Below, piece after piece: positions 1 through 6,380 of a stretch of DNA of 11,890 nucleotides. The translations under genes were made by a program, and so were the position numbers. The notes beneath the pieces are model-generated. The model was not told the origin of the DNA and did no database searches. It saw only the letters and a program-made list of their open reading frames with translations. Each line of letters opens with the position of its first letter. Position 1 is the first letter of the stretch. Origin of the DNA: Gammaproteobacteria bacterium. Its GTDB lineage: Bacteria; Pseudomonadota; Gammaproteobacteria; Steroidobacterales; MnTg04. The stretch is taken from assembly GCA_027297845.1 (NCBI GenBank), contig JAPUHG010000051.1:1-11890 (forward strand). Reading direction: 5' to 3'.

Positions 1-63
1 ATCTATTTTCTGATCATCGGACTGTGGCTGATTCGATTGTTCAGAAGATTCCGCAAAGCCTGA
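1..63 (+). CDS. C-terminal end of an unidentified membrane protein (partial)
   Basis: Frame 1 is open from the window edge to a TGA at 61-63 and encodes 20 residues. About ten hydrophobic residues (IYFLIIGLWL) are followed by a basic tail rich in Arg and Lys. That is the pattern of a last transmembrane helix ending in a positively charged cytoplasmic tail. The rest of the gene lies outside the window, so the family cannot be named. It converges on the small minus-strand gene that ends 17 nt away. The reading is short and could be chance; the hydrophobic-then-basic pattern and the fit to the neighbour are the only support. Confidence 0.4.
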   Translation: MYFLIIGLWLIRLFRRFRKA

Positions 64-79
64 AAGGCAGCAACCAGTA

Positions 80-301
80 TCAGAGCCGATGAGACTCCTG
101 CGCAGGGCAATCTTCATTGGTCAACGCCGCTAGTTTCACATACATCGCTGGTCTTGCTTCGTTGTGAAACGGAACTGAGTCCAGTGTTGCACTCACACTG
201 AGCAACTCCCCTGCAAGAAAAGACTCGTGTTCGGGAACGATGCAACCGATCAGTGCGTGTCCGTATAAGAATGCTGTTCCAATCACAAATATTCTGATCA
301 C
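80..301 (-). CDS. Small putative lipoprotein, 73 aa, function unknown
   Basis: I do not recognise this family. The chosen start is a GTG at 301, because a full AGGAGG Shine-Dalgarno lies 7 nt upstream (309-314 on the + strand); the in-frame ATG at 322 has no such site. The N-terminus is hydrophobic and ends in LIGC, which fits a lipobox with Cys20 as the lipidated residue, so the mature part would be about 54 residues and membrane-anchored. Only one more Cys is present in the mature part, near the C-terminus (EDCPAQ). The gene starts 51 nt beyond the stop of the FlhD-like gene on the same strand and could be read from the same transcript. The strong ribosome binding site argues for a real gene; the small size and lack of a known family keep confidence moderate. 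The first residues lack a strong basic n-region (one Arg at position 3), so export is an inference. Confidence 0.5.
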   Translation of the reverse strand: MIRIFVIGTAFLYGHALIGCIVPEHESFLAGELLSVSATLDSVPFHNEARPAMYVKLAALTNEDCPAQESHRL

Positions 302-308
302 GTTCTTT

Positions 309-314
309 CCTCCT
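309..314 (-). promoter_or_regulatory. Strong ribosome binding site deciding a GTG start
   Basis: Read on the minus strand this is AGGAGG, a full match to the anti-Shine-Dalgarno core, 7 nt before the GTG at 301. It selects the GTG over the ATG at 322 as the start of the small lipoprotein gene. Confidence 0.6.
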
Positions 315-352
315 GAGTACATATACTATGATGCCTCAGGCGTGCTGGAGTT

Positions 353-955
353 TTAGCGCCTTGTCGTATGCAAACCACCTGCTGCCGCAGCCAGGAGCTG
401 CATTCCCTGTAAGCGGGTCGATGCAAGCACGAATTCCCCCGGTTCGCGCGCCGCACGGACCAAACCGCGCCAATAGACAGGAGTCCACAGGAAATTCGCG
501 TGCAAACGCAACTTTCCCTGTCTTTCCTGGGCCCTGAGCAGGTTGATCGAGCAGGCCAGCAGCTTTTGACGCTCCGCATCGCGAAGACCCAGGACCAGCG
601 AACTCGTTTCCTTTCCACAACCCGCCAGCGACCGACAGAATGTCGCGGCCAGCAATACCAGCGCGGAACCATCGCGGATACCACATTCTCGATATACCGA
701 CGATGGCTCCGCACTGGCCATGTGATCCGAAAAATCGACCCGAAATAGAGCGAAGGGACCACCGGCCAGTCTTTTGATCGCTCGTGCATCGAGTTTTCTC
801 AGGCCACAGGGCGGCGGCCGTTGTATTTCGTCACCTGCCGGCGCTGAAATACAACGATCGAGAAAAGCCAGATTCAGATCCAGTAAATCCATGCTTTGTT
901 CGGCTTTTAGAATCATTTCATGTCGGCTCATGTGGCCCAATTCATCAGTGTCCAT
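353..955 (-). CDS. FlhD-like transcriptional regulator, possibly a tandem FlhD fusion
   Basis: The 200-residue protein starts at an ATG (955) with AGGGAG 8 nt upstream. Enteric FlhD is about 116-119 residues. Compared with E. coli FlhD from memory, residues 118-157 align best: LGLRDAERQKLLACS lies over the FlhD stretch LGINEEMATTLAALT, preceded by a helix LVLLAATFCRSLA (99-111) matching the FlhD helix LSYLLLAQRLIV. A second, weaker match is at residues 24-77, where DLLDLNLAFL resembles the FlhD N-terminal helix and LRKLDARAIKRLA (52-64) its later helix, but the middle part is missing. The C-terminal part (158-200) has no match I know. FlhD normally joins FlhC in an FlhD4C2 activator complex; the FlhC-like gene next door, divergently transcribed, supports that role here. 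No flagellar gene is visible. The FlhD assignment is an inference from short alignments, and this could instead be a separate regulator family that keeps company with FlhC-like proteins. Confidence 0.5.
   Translation of the reverse strand: MDTDELGHMSRHEMILKAEQSMDLLDLNLAFLDRCISAPAGDEIQRPPPCGLRKLDARAIKRLAGGPFALFRVDFSDHMASAEPSSVYRECGIRDGSALVLLAATFCRSLAGCGKETSSLVLGLRDAERQKLLACSINLLRAQERQGKLRLHANFLWTPVYWRGLVRAAREPGEFVLASTRLQGMQLLAAAAGGLHTTRR
819..856. repeat. Perfect 11-bp inverted repeat inside the FlhD-like gene
   Basis: CGTTGTATTTC at 819-829 and GAAATACAACG at 846-856 are exact reverse complements, separated by 16 nt that are GC-rich. In the minus-strand mRNA this would form a hairpin about 100-137 nt after the start codon, over codons 34-46. 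It lies where the N-terminal FlhD-like match lacks its middle part. Confidence 0.7.
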
Positions 956-981
956 AGTGCAATCTCCCTGGTTTGCATAAA

Positions 982-1017
982 AAATAACGGTTGAAAAAGA
1001 AGAAATAAAGGTTATTA
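982..1017. promoter_or_regulatory. Inverted half-sites resembling the FlhD4C2 box
   Basis: AAATAACG at 982-989 matches the conserved half of the enteric FlhD4C2 consensus as I recall it, AAATA(A/G)CG. GGTTATTA at 1010-1017 matches the opposite half CG(C/T)TATTT at 6 of 8 positions. The spacing is 20 nt rather than the usual 10-12, and the outer AA(C/T)G(C/G) parts are not clearly present. The sites flank the -35 and overlap the -10 of the FlhC-like gene promoter, which would suit self-control. The region is AT-rich, so chance is a real alternative. Confidence 0.25.
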
Positions 1018-1018
1018 T
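991..1018 (+). promoter_or_regulatory. Sigma70-type promoter for the FlhC-like gene
   Basis: TTGAAA (991-996) and TATTAT (1013-1018) are separated by 16 nt and each differs from consensus in one or two positions. Transcription would begin near 1025, giving a leader of about 35 nt before the ATG at 1059. No equally good promoter was found on the minus strand for the divergent gene. Confidence 0.5.
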
Positions 1019-1058
1019 CTATCAGAATTGGTCAAAAAGGAACATTTAAGGCAGTATT

Positions 1059-1604
1059 ATGAAAGTTACTGAAGAAAGATATCTCCGGGAACGGCACTGT
1101 TTCGACCTTGCAATACGAATGATCGGACATGAAGCCAGAACCCAGACCATCCAAAGCTGCACCCGCCTGTCCGAGGATCGGATTCGCAAGCTTTACCGTA
1201 ACTTCTTCAAGTACTCGACCACGGCAAACATTCGCCGTCACCGCGGCAAGGCGCCCAGACGCTGCGAATATTTCGTCGAAACGCTGGCAACGCAATTTGA
1301 GGCGACGACCCTCGCCGCCCTCTTTATTGCCGATGGCATGCTGCTCCAAAAAGCGAGTTCTGCCACGAAGGAGAAAAATCTCGGGTATGGCCATTCTTTT
1401 TGCCAGATATACGATCGTTTTCTCGACTTTCACCCGTCTCCACGCATCAGCTTCGACCACGGGTGGTTTCTGCTGGAGGCGTTATCGGATGCAAACGAGC
1501 TGGCTTTACGCGCATGCTCGGTCTGCAAAAACTGGTACCCACACGACATCCTCGGGCTGCGCCCATTGAAATGCCCGGGTTGCCGGGTTCTGAAACTGAG
1601 CTAA
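1059..1604 (+). CDS. FlhC-family transcriptional regulator
   Basis: The 181-residue protein is close in length to E. coli FlhC (192). The start ATG has AAGG 7 nt upstream. The N-terminal part (residues 20-45) matches the FlhC region [20 protein letters not shown] followed by LYKEL: here EARTQTIQSCTRLSEDRIRK and then LYRNF, the helix-turn-helix-like segment. The C-terminus has four cysteines, C153-x2-C156 and C172-x2-C175, in the same arrangement as the zinc site of FlhC. FlhC binds DNA together with FlhD to recruit RNA polymerase to flagellar class II promoters; that is known for enteric bacteria, and the target here is unknown. The putative FlhD partner is divergent, whereas in E. coli flhD and flhC form one operon. 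Family assignment is fairly sure; equivalence to flagellar FlhC is not, so no symbol is given. Confidence 0.75.
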   Translation: MKVTEERYLRERHCFDLAIRMIGHEARTQTIQSCTRLSEDRIRKLYRNFFKYSTTANIRRHRGKAPRRCEYFVETLATQFEATTLAALFIADGMLLQKASSATKEKNLGYGHSFCQIYDRFLDFHPSPRISFDHGWFLLEALSDANELALRACSVCKNWYPHDILGLRPLKCPGCRVLKLS

Positions 1605-1655
1605 ACCTACCAGGTCGGTACCATCGCCACTGATGGCCAGGATTGGTCTTGCCGG

Positions 1656-1661
1656 TATAAT
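1656..1661 (+). promoter_or_regulatory. Possible -10 box ahead of nudC
   Basis: A perfect TATAAT lies 20 nt before the nudC ATG. There is no good -35 at 16-18 nt upstream and no TG extension, and the leader would be only about 13 nt. It may be a weak or activated promoter, or chance; nudC could also be read through from the FlhC-like gene, as no terminator lies between them. Confidence 0.3.
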
Positions 1662-1681
1662 TGCAGCCTGGAGAATCCCTG

Positions 1682-2614
1682 ATGCCAACGAAGCCACACT
1701 TTTTCGCCAGTCACCATTTCGATCGTATGGCCCATCGGCGCGATCAGGATACCTGGCTAGAGCAACGGCGCAGCAGCGGCAACTGCTGGTTCCTGCCGGT
1801 CGCGGGCAGCAACAATCTGGTCGTAAAAGGGCCACCGCCGGCCGCCGCGCTGCTGACGCTTGAGCAGGTTTCAAAAAAATTGTCCTGCACGCAGATTTAT
1901 CTCGGTGAATACAAGGAAAAAAGCTGTTTCGCACTGCTGACGGAGCATGAGCATGACTCCAACTGGCCAGACACCGAGTACCAGCAGGTCTTACGGGTCG
2001 CGACTCTTATCGATATCGCCGAAGCATCGCTGTTAGCCTACGCGCGGGGAATGAGCATCTGGCACCGGAACCACCGGCATTGCGGTCGCTGTGGCGCAAG
2101 CACCGTCAGCTCCCGAGCCGGGCATGTGCTGACTTGTAGCGATGCGGATTGTAGCTGGCAACAGTTCCCGCGGGTGGACCCGGCGATCATTGTCCTGGTC
2201 AGTGACGGCGAACGATGCCTGCTCGGCCGCCAGGAATCGTGGGACCAGGGCCGATACTCGACCATTGCCGGATTTGTTGAGCCCGGCGAATCACTGGAAG
2301 ATGCTGTAATCAGGGAAGTCTATGAGGAAACAGGTATCGTGGCGCGCTCGCCGGTCTATCACTCGTCGCAACCCTGGCCATTCCCGAGTTCATTGATGCT
2401 GGGTTTTCAAGCGAGCGCGGCGAGCAGCGATATTCAGTTACACGACGGCGAGCTGGAACATGCCGACTGGTTTAGCCCCGAGGATCTGGCCAGCGGTAAA
2501 CCGATCAGGCTCGCGCCCAGCGTTTCGATATCGCGCCAGCTGATCAATCACTGGTATTACCAACAAACCGGACGTGATCTCGATACGTCGGGTACACCGC
2601 CAAAAGCCTGGTGA
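1682..2614 (+). CDS. nudC: NAD(+) diphosphatase / NAD-cap hydrolase NudC
   Basis: NudC hydrolyses NADH and NAD+ to NMN(H) and AMP and removes NAD caps from RNA 5' ends in the cytoplasm. The 310-residue protein has the three family marks in order. A zinc ribbon is formed by C134-x2-C137 and C152-x4-C157. A complete Nudix box runs from G197 (GFVEPGESLEDAV, then REVYEETGI) with the metal-binding REVYEE. The NudC signature SQPWPFP is at 229-235 and separates this subfamily from other Nudix enzymes. The ATG at 1682 is chosen because GGAG sits 8 nt upstream; an in-frame TTG at 1661 would add seven residues but has no ribosome binding site. The length is somewhat above E. coli NudC (257) because of the longer N-terminal domain, as in many other bacteria. 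Its stop is 1 nt from the next start, so it is likely co-translated with the NRDE gene. Confidence 0.95.
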   Translation: MPTKPHFFASHHFDRMAHRRDQDTWLEQRRSSGNCWFLPVAGSNNLVVKGPPPAAALLTLEQVSKKLSCTQIYLGEYKEKSCFALLTEHEHDSNWPDTEYQQVLRVATLIDIAEASLLAYARGMSIWHRNHRHCGRCGASTVSSRAGHVLTCSDADCSWQQFPRVDPAIIVLVSDGERCLLGRQESWDQGRYSTIAGFVEPGESLEDAVIREVYEETGIVARSPVYHSSQPWPFPSSLMLGFQASAASSDIQLHDGELEHADWFSPEDLASGKPIRLAPSVSISRQLINHWYYQQTGRDLDTSGTPPKAW

Positions 2615-2615
2615 C

Positions 2616-3380
2616 ATGTGCCTGGTCGTCATAGCTTACGAGCATCATCCACGATATCGCCTGGTACTGGCGGCCAACCGTGATGAGTTTCATCAACGTC
2701 CGACTCAGCATGCGCAGTGGTGGCAGGATCAACCTGCGCTCTTGGCCGGGCGGGACCTGGAGGCGGGCGGCACCTGGCTGGGTGTAACCAAGAACGGCAG
2801 GCTTGCGCTGGTCACTAATTTCCGCGAACCGGGCAAACGGGCGGCAGGAAAGCGCAGCCGCGGCGAACTGGTCAGCAATTTTCTGATCGACGATCGGCCG
2901 GCCGCAAAGTTTGCGGCAGAGCTGTCGAAAGAGATCGATAATTACAGCGGTTTCAATTTGCTGATTTTCGATGGCGAGGAATTCCTGTATTTGTGCAATC
3001 GCGGCGATTATCAGCAATCCTTGCAACCCGGCATCCACGGACTGAGTAACCATCGTCTGGACACGCCCTGGCCAAAAGTCGAAAAAACACGCCAGCAATT
3101 TGCCGACCAGCTGGCCTCGGATGATATCGATCAGAATAAATTATTTTCCATAATTGGTGACAAACGCCCATTTAATGATAAAGTTTTGCCCGATACCGGG
3201 ATTGGCCACGAGCTGGAAAAATTGCTGTCGGCGCCATTTGTCATCGGCCGGGAGTATGGCACCCGCTGCTCGACACTGGTGCTCTGGGACCAGGCCGGTG
3301 ATATCCATTTTACCGAGCGCAGTTTTTCGTCATCCGGAGAAATGGAGCAGGAACACAGCTTCAATATCCGGCTCGACTGA
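2616..3380 (+). CDS. NRDE (TANGO2) family protein
   Basis: The 254-residue protein opens with MCLVVIAY and has the family-naming motif N21-R22-D23-E24 within LVLAANRDEF, followed by GGTWLGV and LVTNFREP. Proteins of this family begin Met-Cys; removal of Met would expose Cys2, as in N-terminal-nucleophile hydrolases, but catalysis is not proven. Eukaryotic TANGO2 and bacterial relatives have been linked to haem trafficking and to lipid or acyl-CoA handling, and the true role is debated. The start at 2616 is chosen because it restores the Met-Cys N-terminus; an upstream in-frame start at 2574 would overlap nudC and hide the Cys. It has no clear Shine-Dalgarno and lies 1 nt after the nudC stop, which suggests translational coupling. 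No signal peptide is seen, so it should be cytoplasmic. Confidence 0.88.
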   Translation: MCLVVIAYEHHPRYRLVLAANRDEFHQRPTQHAQWWQDQPALLAGRDLEAGGTWLGVTKNGRLALVTNFREPGKRAAGKRSRGELVSNFLIDDRPAAKFAAELSKEIDNYSGFNLLIFDGEEFLYLCNRGDYQQSLQPGIHGLSNHRLDTPWPKVEKTRQQFADQLASDDIDQNKLFSIIGDKRPFNDKVLPDTGIGHELEKLLSAPFVIGREYGTRCSTLVLWDQAGDIHFTERSFSSSGEMEQEHSFNIRLD

Positions 3381-3392
3381 TAAGGACCACTA

Positions 3393-5333
3393 ATGAACGA
3401 TGGCGATAGTGACGACGTAAGAATTTCACCGTATGGATCGTGGTCCTCACCGTTGGGCCTGGACCAGATGGTCGAGAACGTGGTGCGTCTCGCGGAGCCT
3501 GAGGTCGCCAATGGTGCGCTGTACTGGATAGAAATCCGGCCCTCCGAAAAAGGCCGCAGCGTTCTGGTCACTTGCGGTGCGGACGGGGAAAAAACCGACT
3601 TGACTCCCGCAGAGTACAGCGTGCGAAGCCGGGCGCACGAGTACGGTGGCGGCAGCTATCTTATCGGAGACGACGGCGTCTGGTTTGTCAACAACGCCGA
3701 TCAATGCATCTACACACAAATTCTGCCTGCTGGGTCCCCGAATCGTCTGACCGCAGCGGGCGAAATGCGCTTTGCCGACATGGAGCTGGACCGGGCACAC
3801 AATCGACTCATCACAATCTGCGAAGATCACACCAAAGATGGCGAGCCGGAGAATTTTATCGCCGGAGTCGATCTGGATACCGGCGAGATCAGCGTTCTGG
3901 TTAGCGGCGCTGATTTTTATAGTAACCCCCGGCTATCGCCGGATCGATCGCGACTGAGCTGGTTGAGCTGGAACCATCCGAATCTTCCCTGGGATACAAC
4001 CGAGCTTTGGCTGGCCAGCGTAAAGCCAAGCGGCGAAATCTGTGAACAAAGATGTGTAAGCCTGGGCAAGGATGAATCTGTATTTCAGCCGCAATGGTCG
4101 CCGAACGGTGAACTCTATTTTGTTTCTGATCGCAGCGGTTGGTGGAACCTGTTTCGTTGCAAAGACGAAACCAGCGAAGTGGTGATCTCGGAACAGGCGG
4201 AATGCGGCCTGCCACAGTGGGTGTTCGGCATGTCCACTTACGCATTCCCGGATGCGGAGCACGTCGCGATCGCCACCACCCGAAACGGATCGTGGAAACT
4301 CAGCAAATTTGACCTTGAAACAGGCCACCGGAAAACGCTGGCCGACGACTGGACTTCGATCGACGGGGTTGCCGCGGGCGATGGGCGCATTTTGATCCTC
4401 GCGGGTGGCGGATCCCGTCCGCTCAGCGTGGTCTCGATAGACTCACAGGGCAACGAAACCGTTTTGAAAAGCGCGATCAGTAGCCTGCTGGATCAATCGA
4501 CGATCAGCAAGCCTCAGGCCATCACCTTTGCGACTTCGGATGGCGACCATGCACATGGCTTTTTTTATCCACCATCAAATCCTGCCTTTCGCGGTCCTAA
4601 AGAGGAAAAGCCTCCACTACTCGTCGTCTGCCATGGCGGCCCGACATCGGCGACTGCGACCACGCTCAAACTGGATGTGCAATTCTGGACCAGCCGCGGA
4701 TTCGCCGTTTTCGATGTGAACTACCGTGGCAGTACCGGCTATGGCAGAAATTACCGGCAAAAACTTTATGGCACGTGGGGGCTGGCCGATGTCGACGACT
4801 GCATTTATGGCGCCAGGTATCTGGCTGAGCAAGGCCTGGTCGATAGCAAGCGCATGGCGATCCGCGGCGGCAGCGCCGGTGGCTATACAGTATTGAGCGC
4901 GCTGACCGGGCACGATGAATTCAGCGCTGGTTCCAGTTTTTTTGGCATTGGCGACCTGGCAAGCATGTTTGAGACTACCCATAAGTTCGAGGCCAGCTAC
5001 GACTACTGGCTGATCGGCCCACCGGAAAACCGCAAGGCGATCGTCGAACAACGATCACCGATAAATTTTGCCAGCCAGATCAAATGTCCGGTCATTTTCT
5101 TCCAGGGTCTGGATGACAAGGTCGTACCCCCTGACCAGTCCGTAGCGATGGTTCAGGCTTTGAAAAAAAACCAGGTTCCGGTGGCCTATCTCGAGTATGC
5201 AGGCGAGGGTCACGGCTTTCGCCAGTCAAAGAATATCCGCCGCAGCTACGAAGCCGAGTTGTATTTCTTTGGCAAGGTGATGGGTTTTGAACCAGCCGAC
5301 AAACTAAACGCCGTCGAGATCACTGATCTTTGA
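3393..5333 (+). CDS. S9 (prolyl oligopeptidase) family peptidase
   Basis: The 646-residue protein has the S9 layout: an N-terminal beta-propeller (about 1-390, with SPDRSRLSW and SPNGELYFVSDR repeats typical of its blades) and a C-terminal alpha/beta hydrolase (about 400-640). The catalytic triad is visible as Ser494 in RGGSAGGY, Asp575 in LDDKVVP and His607 in EGHGF; HGGPT (about 412) is the oxyanion segment. Such enzymes cleave short peptides or acyl-peptides. The overall form is closest to the acylaminoacyl-peptidase / S9C group, but the substrate cannot be read from sequence. No signal peptide is present, so it should act in the cytoplasm. AAGGA lies 6 nt before the ATG, and the gap from the NRDE stop is 12 nt, consistent with one nudC-NRDE-S9 transcript. 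It converges with the esterase gene after only 13 nt and I see no terminator there. Confidence 0.9.
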   Translation: MNDGDSDDVRISPYGSWSSPLGLDQMVENVVRLAEPEVANGALYWIEIRPSEKGRSVLVTCGADGEKTDLTPAEYSVRSRAHEYGGGSYLIGDDGVWFVNNADQCIYTQILPAGSPNRLTAAGEMRFADMELDRAHNRLITICEDHTKDGEPENFIAGVDLDTGEISVLVSGADFYSNPRLSPDRSRLSWLSWNHPNLPWDTTELWLASVKPSGEICEQRCVSLGKDESVFQPQWSPNGELYFVSDRSGWWNLFRCKDETSEVVISEQAECGLPQWVFGMSTYAFPDAEHVAIATTRNGSWKLSKFDLETGHRKTLADDWTSIDGVAAGDGRILILAGGGSRPLSVVSIDSQGNETVLKSAISSLLDQSTISKPQAITFATSDGDHAHGFFYPPSNPAFRGPKEEKPPLLVVCHGGPTSATATTLKLDVQFWTSRGFAVFDVNYRGSTGYGRNYRQKLYGTWGLADVDDCIYGARYLAEQGLVDSKRMAIRGGSAGGYTVLSALTGHDEFSAGSSFFGIGDLASMFETTHKFEASYDYWLIGPPENRKAIVEQRSPINFASQIKCPVIFFQGLDDKVVPPDQSVAMVQALKKNQVPVAYLEYAGEGHGFRQSKNIRRSYEAELYFFGKVMGFEPADKLNAVEITDL

Positions 5334-5346
5334 TATGGCCCGCAAG

Positions 5347-6027
5347 TTAGCGTTTTCCCAGGACCTGGGTCAGCCAGCGGGCAACATCCCGAATTTCGGG
5401 CGGGCACACGCCATGAGCTACAGGATAACTGTGCCATTCCACGGCATAGCCGTGCTCGATCAGAAAATCGCGTGCATTCTCGCCCAACGCCTGCGGCAGA
5501 ACCGGATCCATGCTGCCGTGACCGAGAAATACCGACGTGGCCTGGTTTTCTTCACTGCAGTAATTCTCGAAACCGTCCTGCAATGGCAGATAACAGGATA
5601 ATCCCATGATCCCCGCCAGCTTTTGCGGATAGGCCAGCGCGGTTTGCAGGGCGATAGCGCCGCCTTGCGAAAAACCGGCCATCACCGTGTTCTCCGGCGG
5701 AACGCCTCTCTGCGCCTCCCGTTCGAGCAAGGCCTCGACCCGCGTCTGGCTATCGCGCATGCCTGCTTCATCTACCGGCCCACCACGATCAAAGGAATAG
5801 ATGTCGTACCAGGCACGCATGGCCATTCCATTATTGATCGTGACGTTTCTCACCGGCGCATGCGGGAATATGTAGCGTACCGGAAAGGGTAAATTGAGCT
5901 CGGTAACAATCGGTTCAAAATCGTGTCCATCCGCACCAAGACCGTGCAGCCACAAAATAGCAGCTTCGGGTTGCCCCCCTGTTTCTACTTCCACCGTTTG
6001 CAAATACTCGTCCAATTCAATCCCCAT
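5347..6027 (-). CDS. Carboxylesterase / acyl-protein thioesterase-like hydrolase
   Basis: The 226-residue protein belongs to the phospholipase/carboxylesterase family of small alpha/beta hydrolases. WLHGLGADGHDF near the N-terminus is the family oxyanion-loop motif, the nucleophile Ser120 lies in AGFSQGG, Asp174 in SMDPVLP and His205 in VAHGV. RYIFPHAP and MRAWYDI are also typical. The family acts on short-chain esters and, in some members, on S-acylated proteins; the substrate here is not known. No signal peptide is seen. The start is the ATG at 6027, giving the usual family N-terminus; a TTG at 6045 would add six residues with no ribosome binding site. Neither start has a strong Shine-Dalgarno. 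The gene is divergent from lptM-polA and convergent with the S9 gene, so it is probably transcribed alone. Confidence 0.9.
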   Translation of the reverse strand: MGIELDEYLQTVEVETGGQPEAAILWLHGLGADGHDFEPIVTELNLPFPVRYIFPHAPVRNVTINNGMAMRAWYDIYSFDRGGPVDEAGMRDSQTRVEALLEREAQRGVPPENTVMAGFSQGGAIALQTALAYPQKLAGIMGLSCYLPLQDGFENYCSEENQATSVFLGHGSMDPVLPQALGENARDFLIEHGYAVEWHSYPVAHGVCPPEIRDVARWLTQVLGKR

Positions 6028-6156
6028 TCGCCGTCGATCCGGCAAAACAGCAGCGATATTAGCCCAGATTATTGATGATTGCTTTCTGGCCCCTGGTCGA
6101 TCCTGATTCGCCTATCCGTTCCGGGCCCAACGGACCAACCATCGCTGTAGCTGGGC

Positions 6157-6162
6157 TATACT
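6157..6162 (+). promoter_or_regulatory. Probable -10 box for lptM-polA
   Basis: TATACT, one mismatch from consensus, lies 27 nt before the lptM ATG. The -35 region at the expected distance (around 6133-6139) is weak. It is the best candidate in the 162-nt gap between the divergent esterase and lptM, and would give a leader of about 20 nt. Confidence 0.35.
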
Positions 6163-6189
6163 CTGGGCAAATCAATAGTCGAGACCGTA

Positions 6190-6372
6190 ATGAAAAGTCG
6201 CAGGATGTTCCCAATCGCTTTTTTTGCCGTTTTCTTGCTCCTCTCCGGCTGTGGTCAAACTGGCGATCTGTATCTGCCGGAGGACTCTGCAAACCAGGCA
6301 GTTGTAACAAGCGGCGATGAGCAACCGCCCGAAACGGAAGAGTACAGCCGGGAAGACGAATCGCAGGAATAA
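6190..6372 (+). CDS. lptM: LptM-type small lipoprotein (YifL family)
   Basis: The 60-residue protein has a basic start (MKSRR), a hydrophobic stretch, and the lipobox LSGC with Cys21 as the lipidated residue. The mature N-terminus CGQTGDLYLPED matches the family pattern CGxKGPLYLP. In E. coli LptM binds the LptD-LptE outer-membrane LPS translocon and helps LptD reach its correct disulfide form; that role is known for the family and inferred here. The tail is acidic and likely disordered. In many gammaproteobacteria this gene sits before lysA; here it is followed 8 nt later by polA, an arrangement I do not recall as usual. The start has GAG about 6 nt upstream, a weak site. Symbol given on motif grounds. 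Confidence 0.8.
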   Translation: MKSRRMFPIAFFAVFLLLSGCGQTGDLYLPEDSANQAVVTSGDEQPPETEEYSREDESQE

Positions 6373-6380
6373 CCCTGAGC

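Noticed and set aside
298..789. Long open minus-strand frames (298-789 and 336-686) overlapping the FlhD-like gene
   Set aside because: They are Arg/Trp/Cys-rich, have no family resemblance, and the overlapping 353-955 frame has a good ribosome binding site and FlhD-like segments.
1129..1569. 146-residue plus-strand frame inside the FlhC-like gene
   Set aside because: Low-complexity Arg/Ser/Pro-rich translation; it is a shadow of the frame carrying the zinc-site cysteines.
1661..1681. TTG start for NudC
   Set aside because: The ATG at 1682 has GGAG at the proper distance; the TTG overlaps the TATAAT-like box and has no ribosome binding site.
5334..5346. Terminator between the convergent S9 peptidase and esterase genes
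   Set aside because: The 13-nt gap and nearby coding ends show no stem followed by a T tract.
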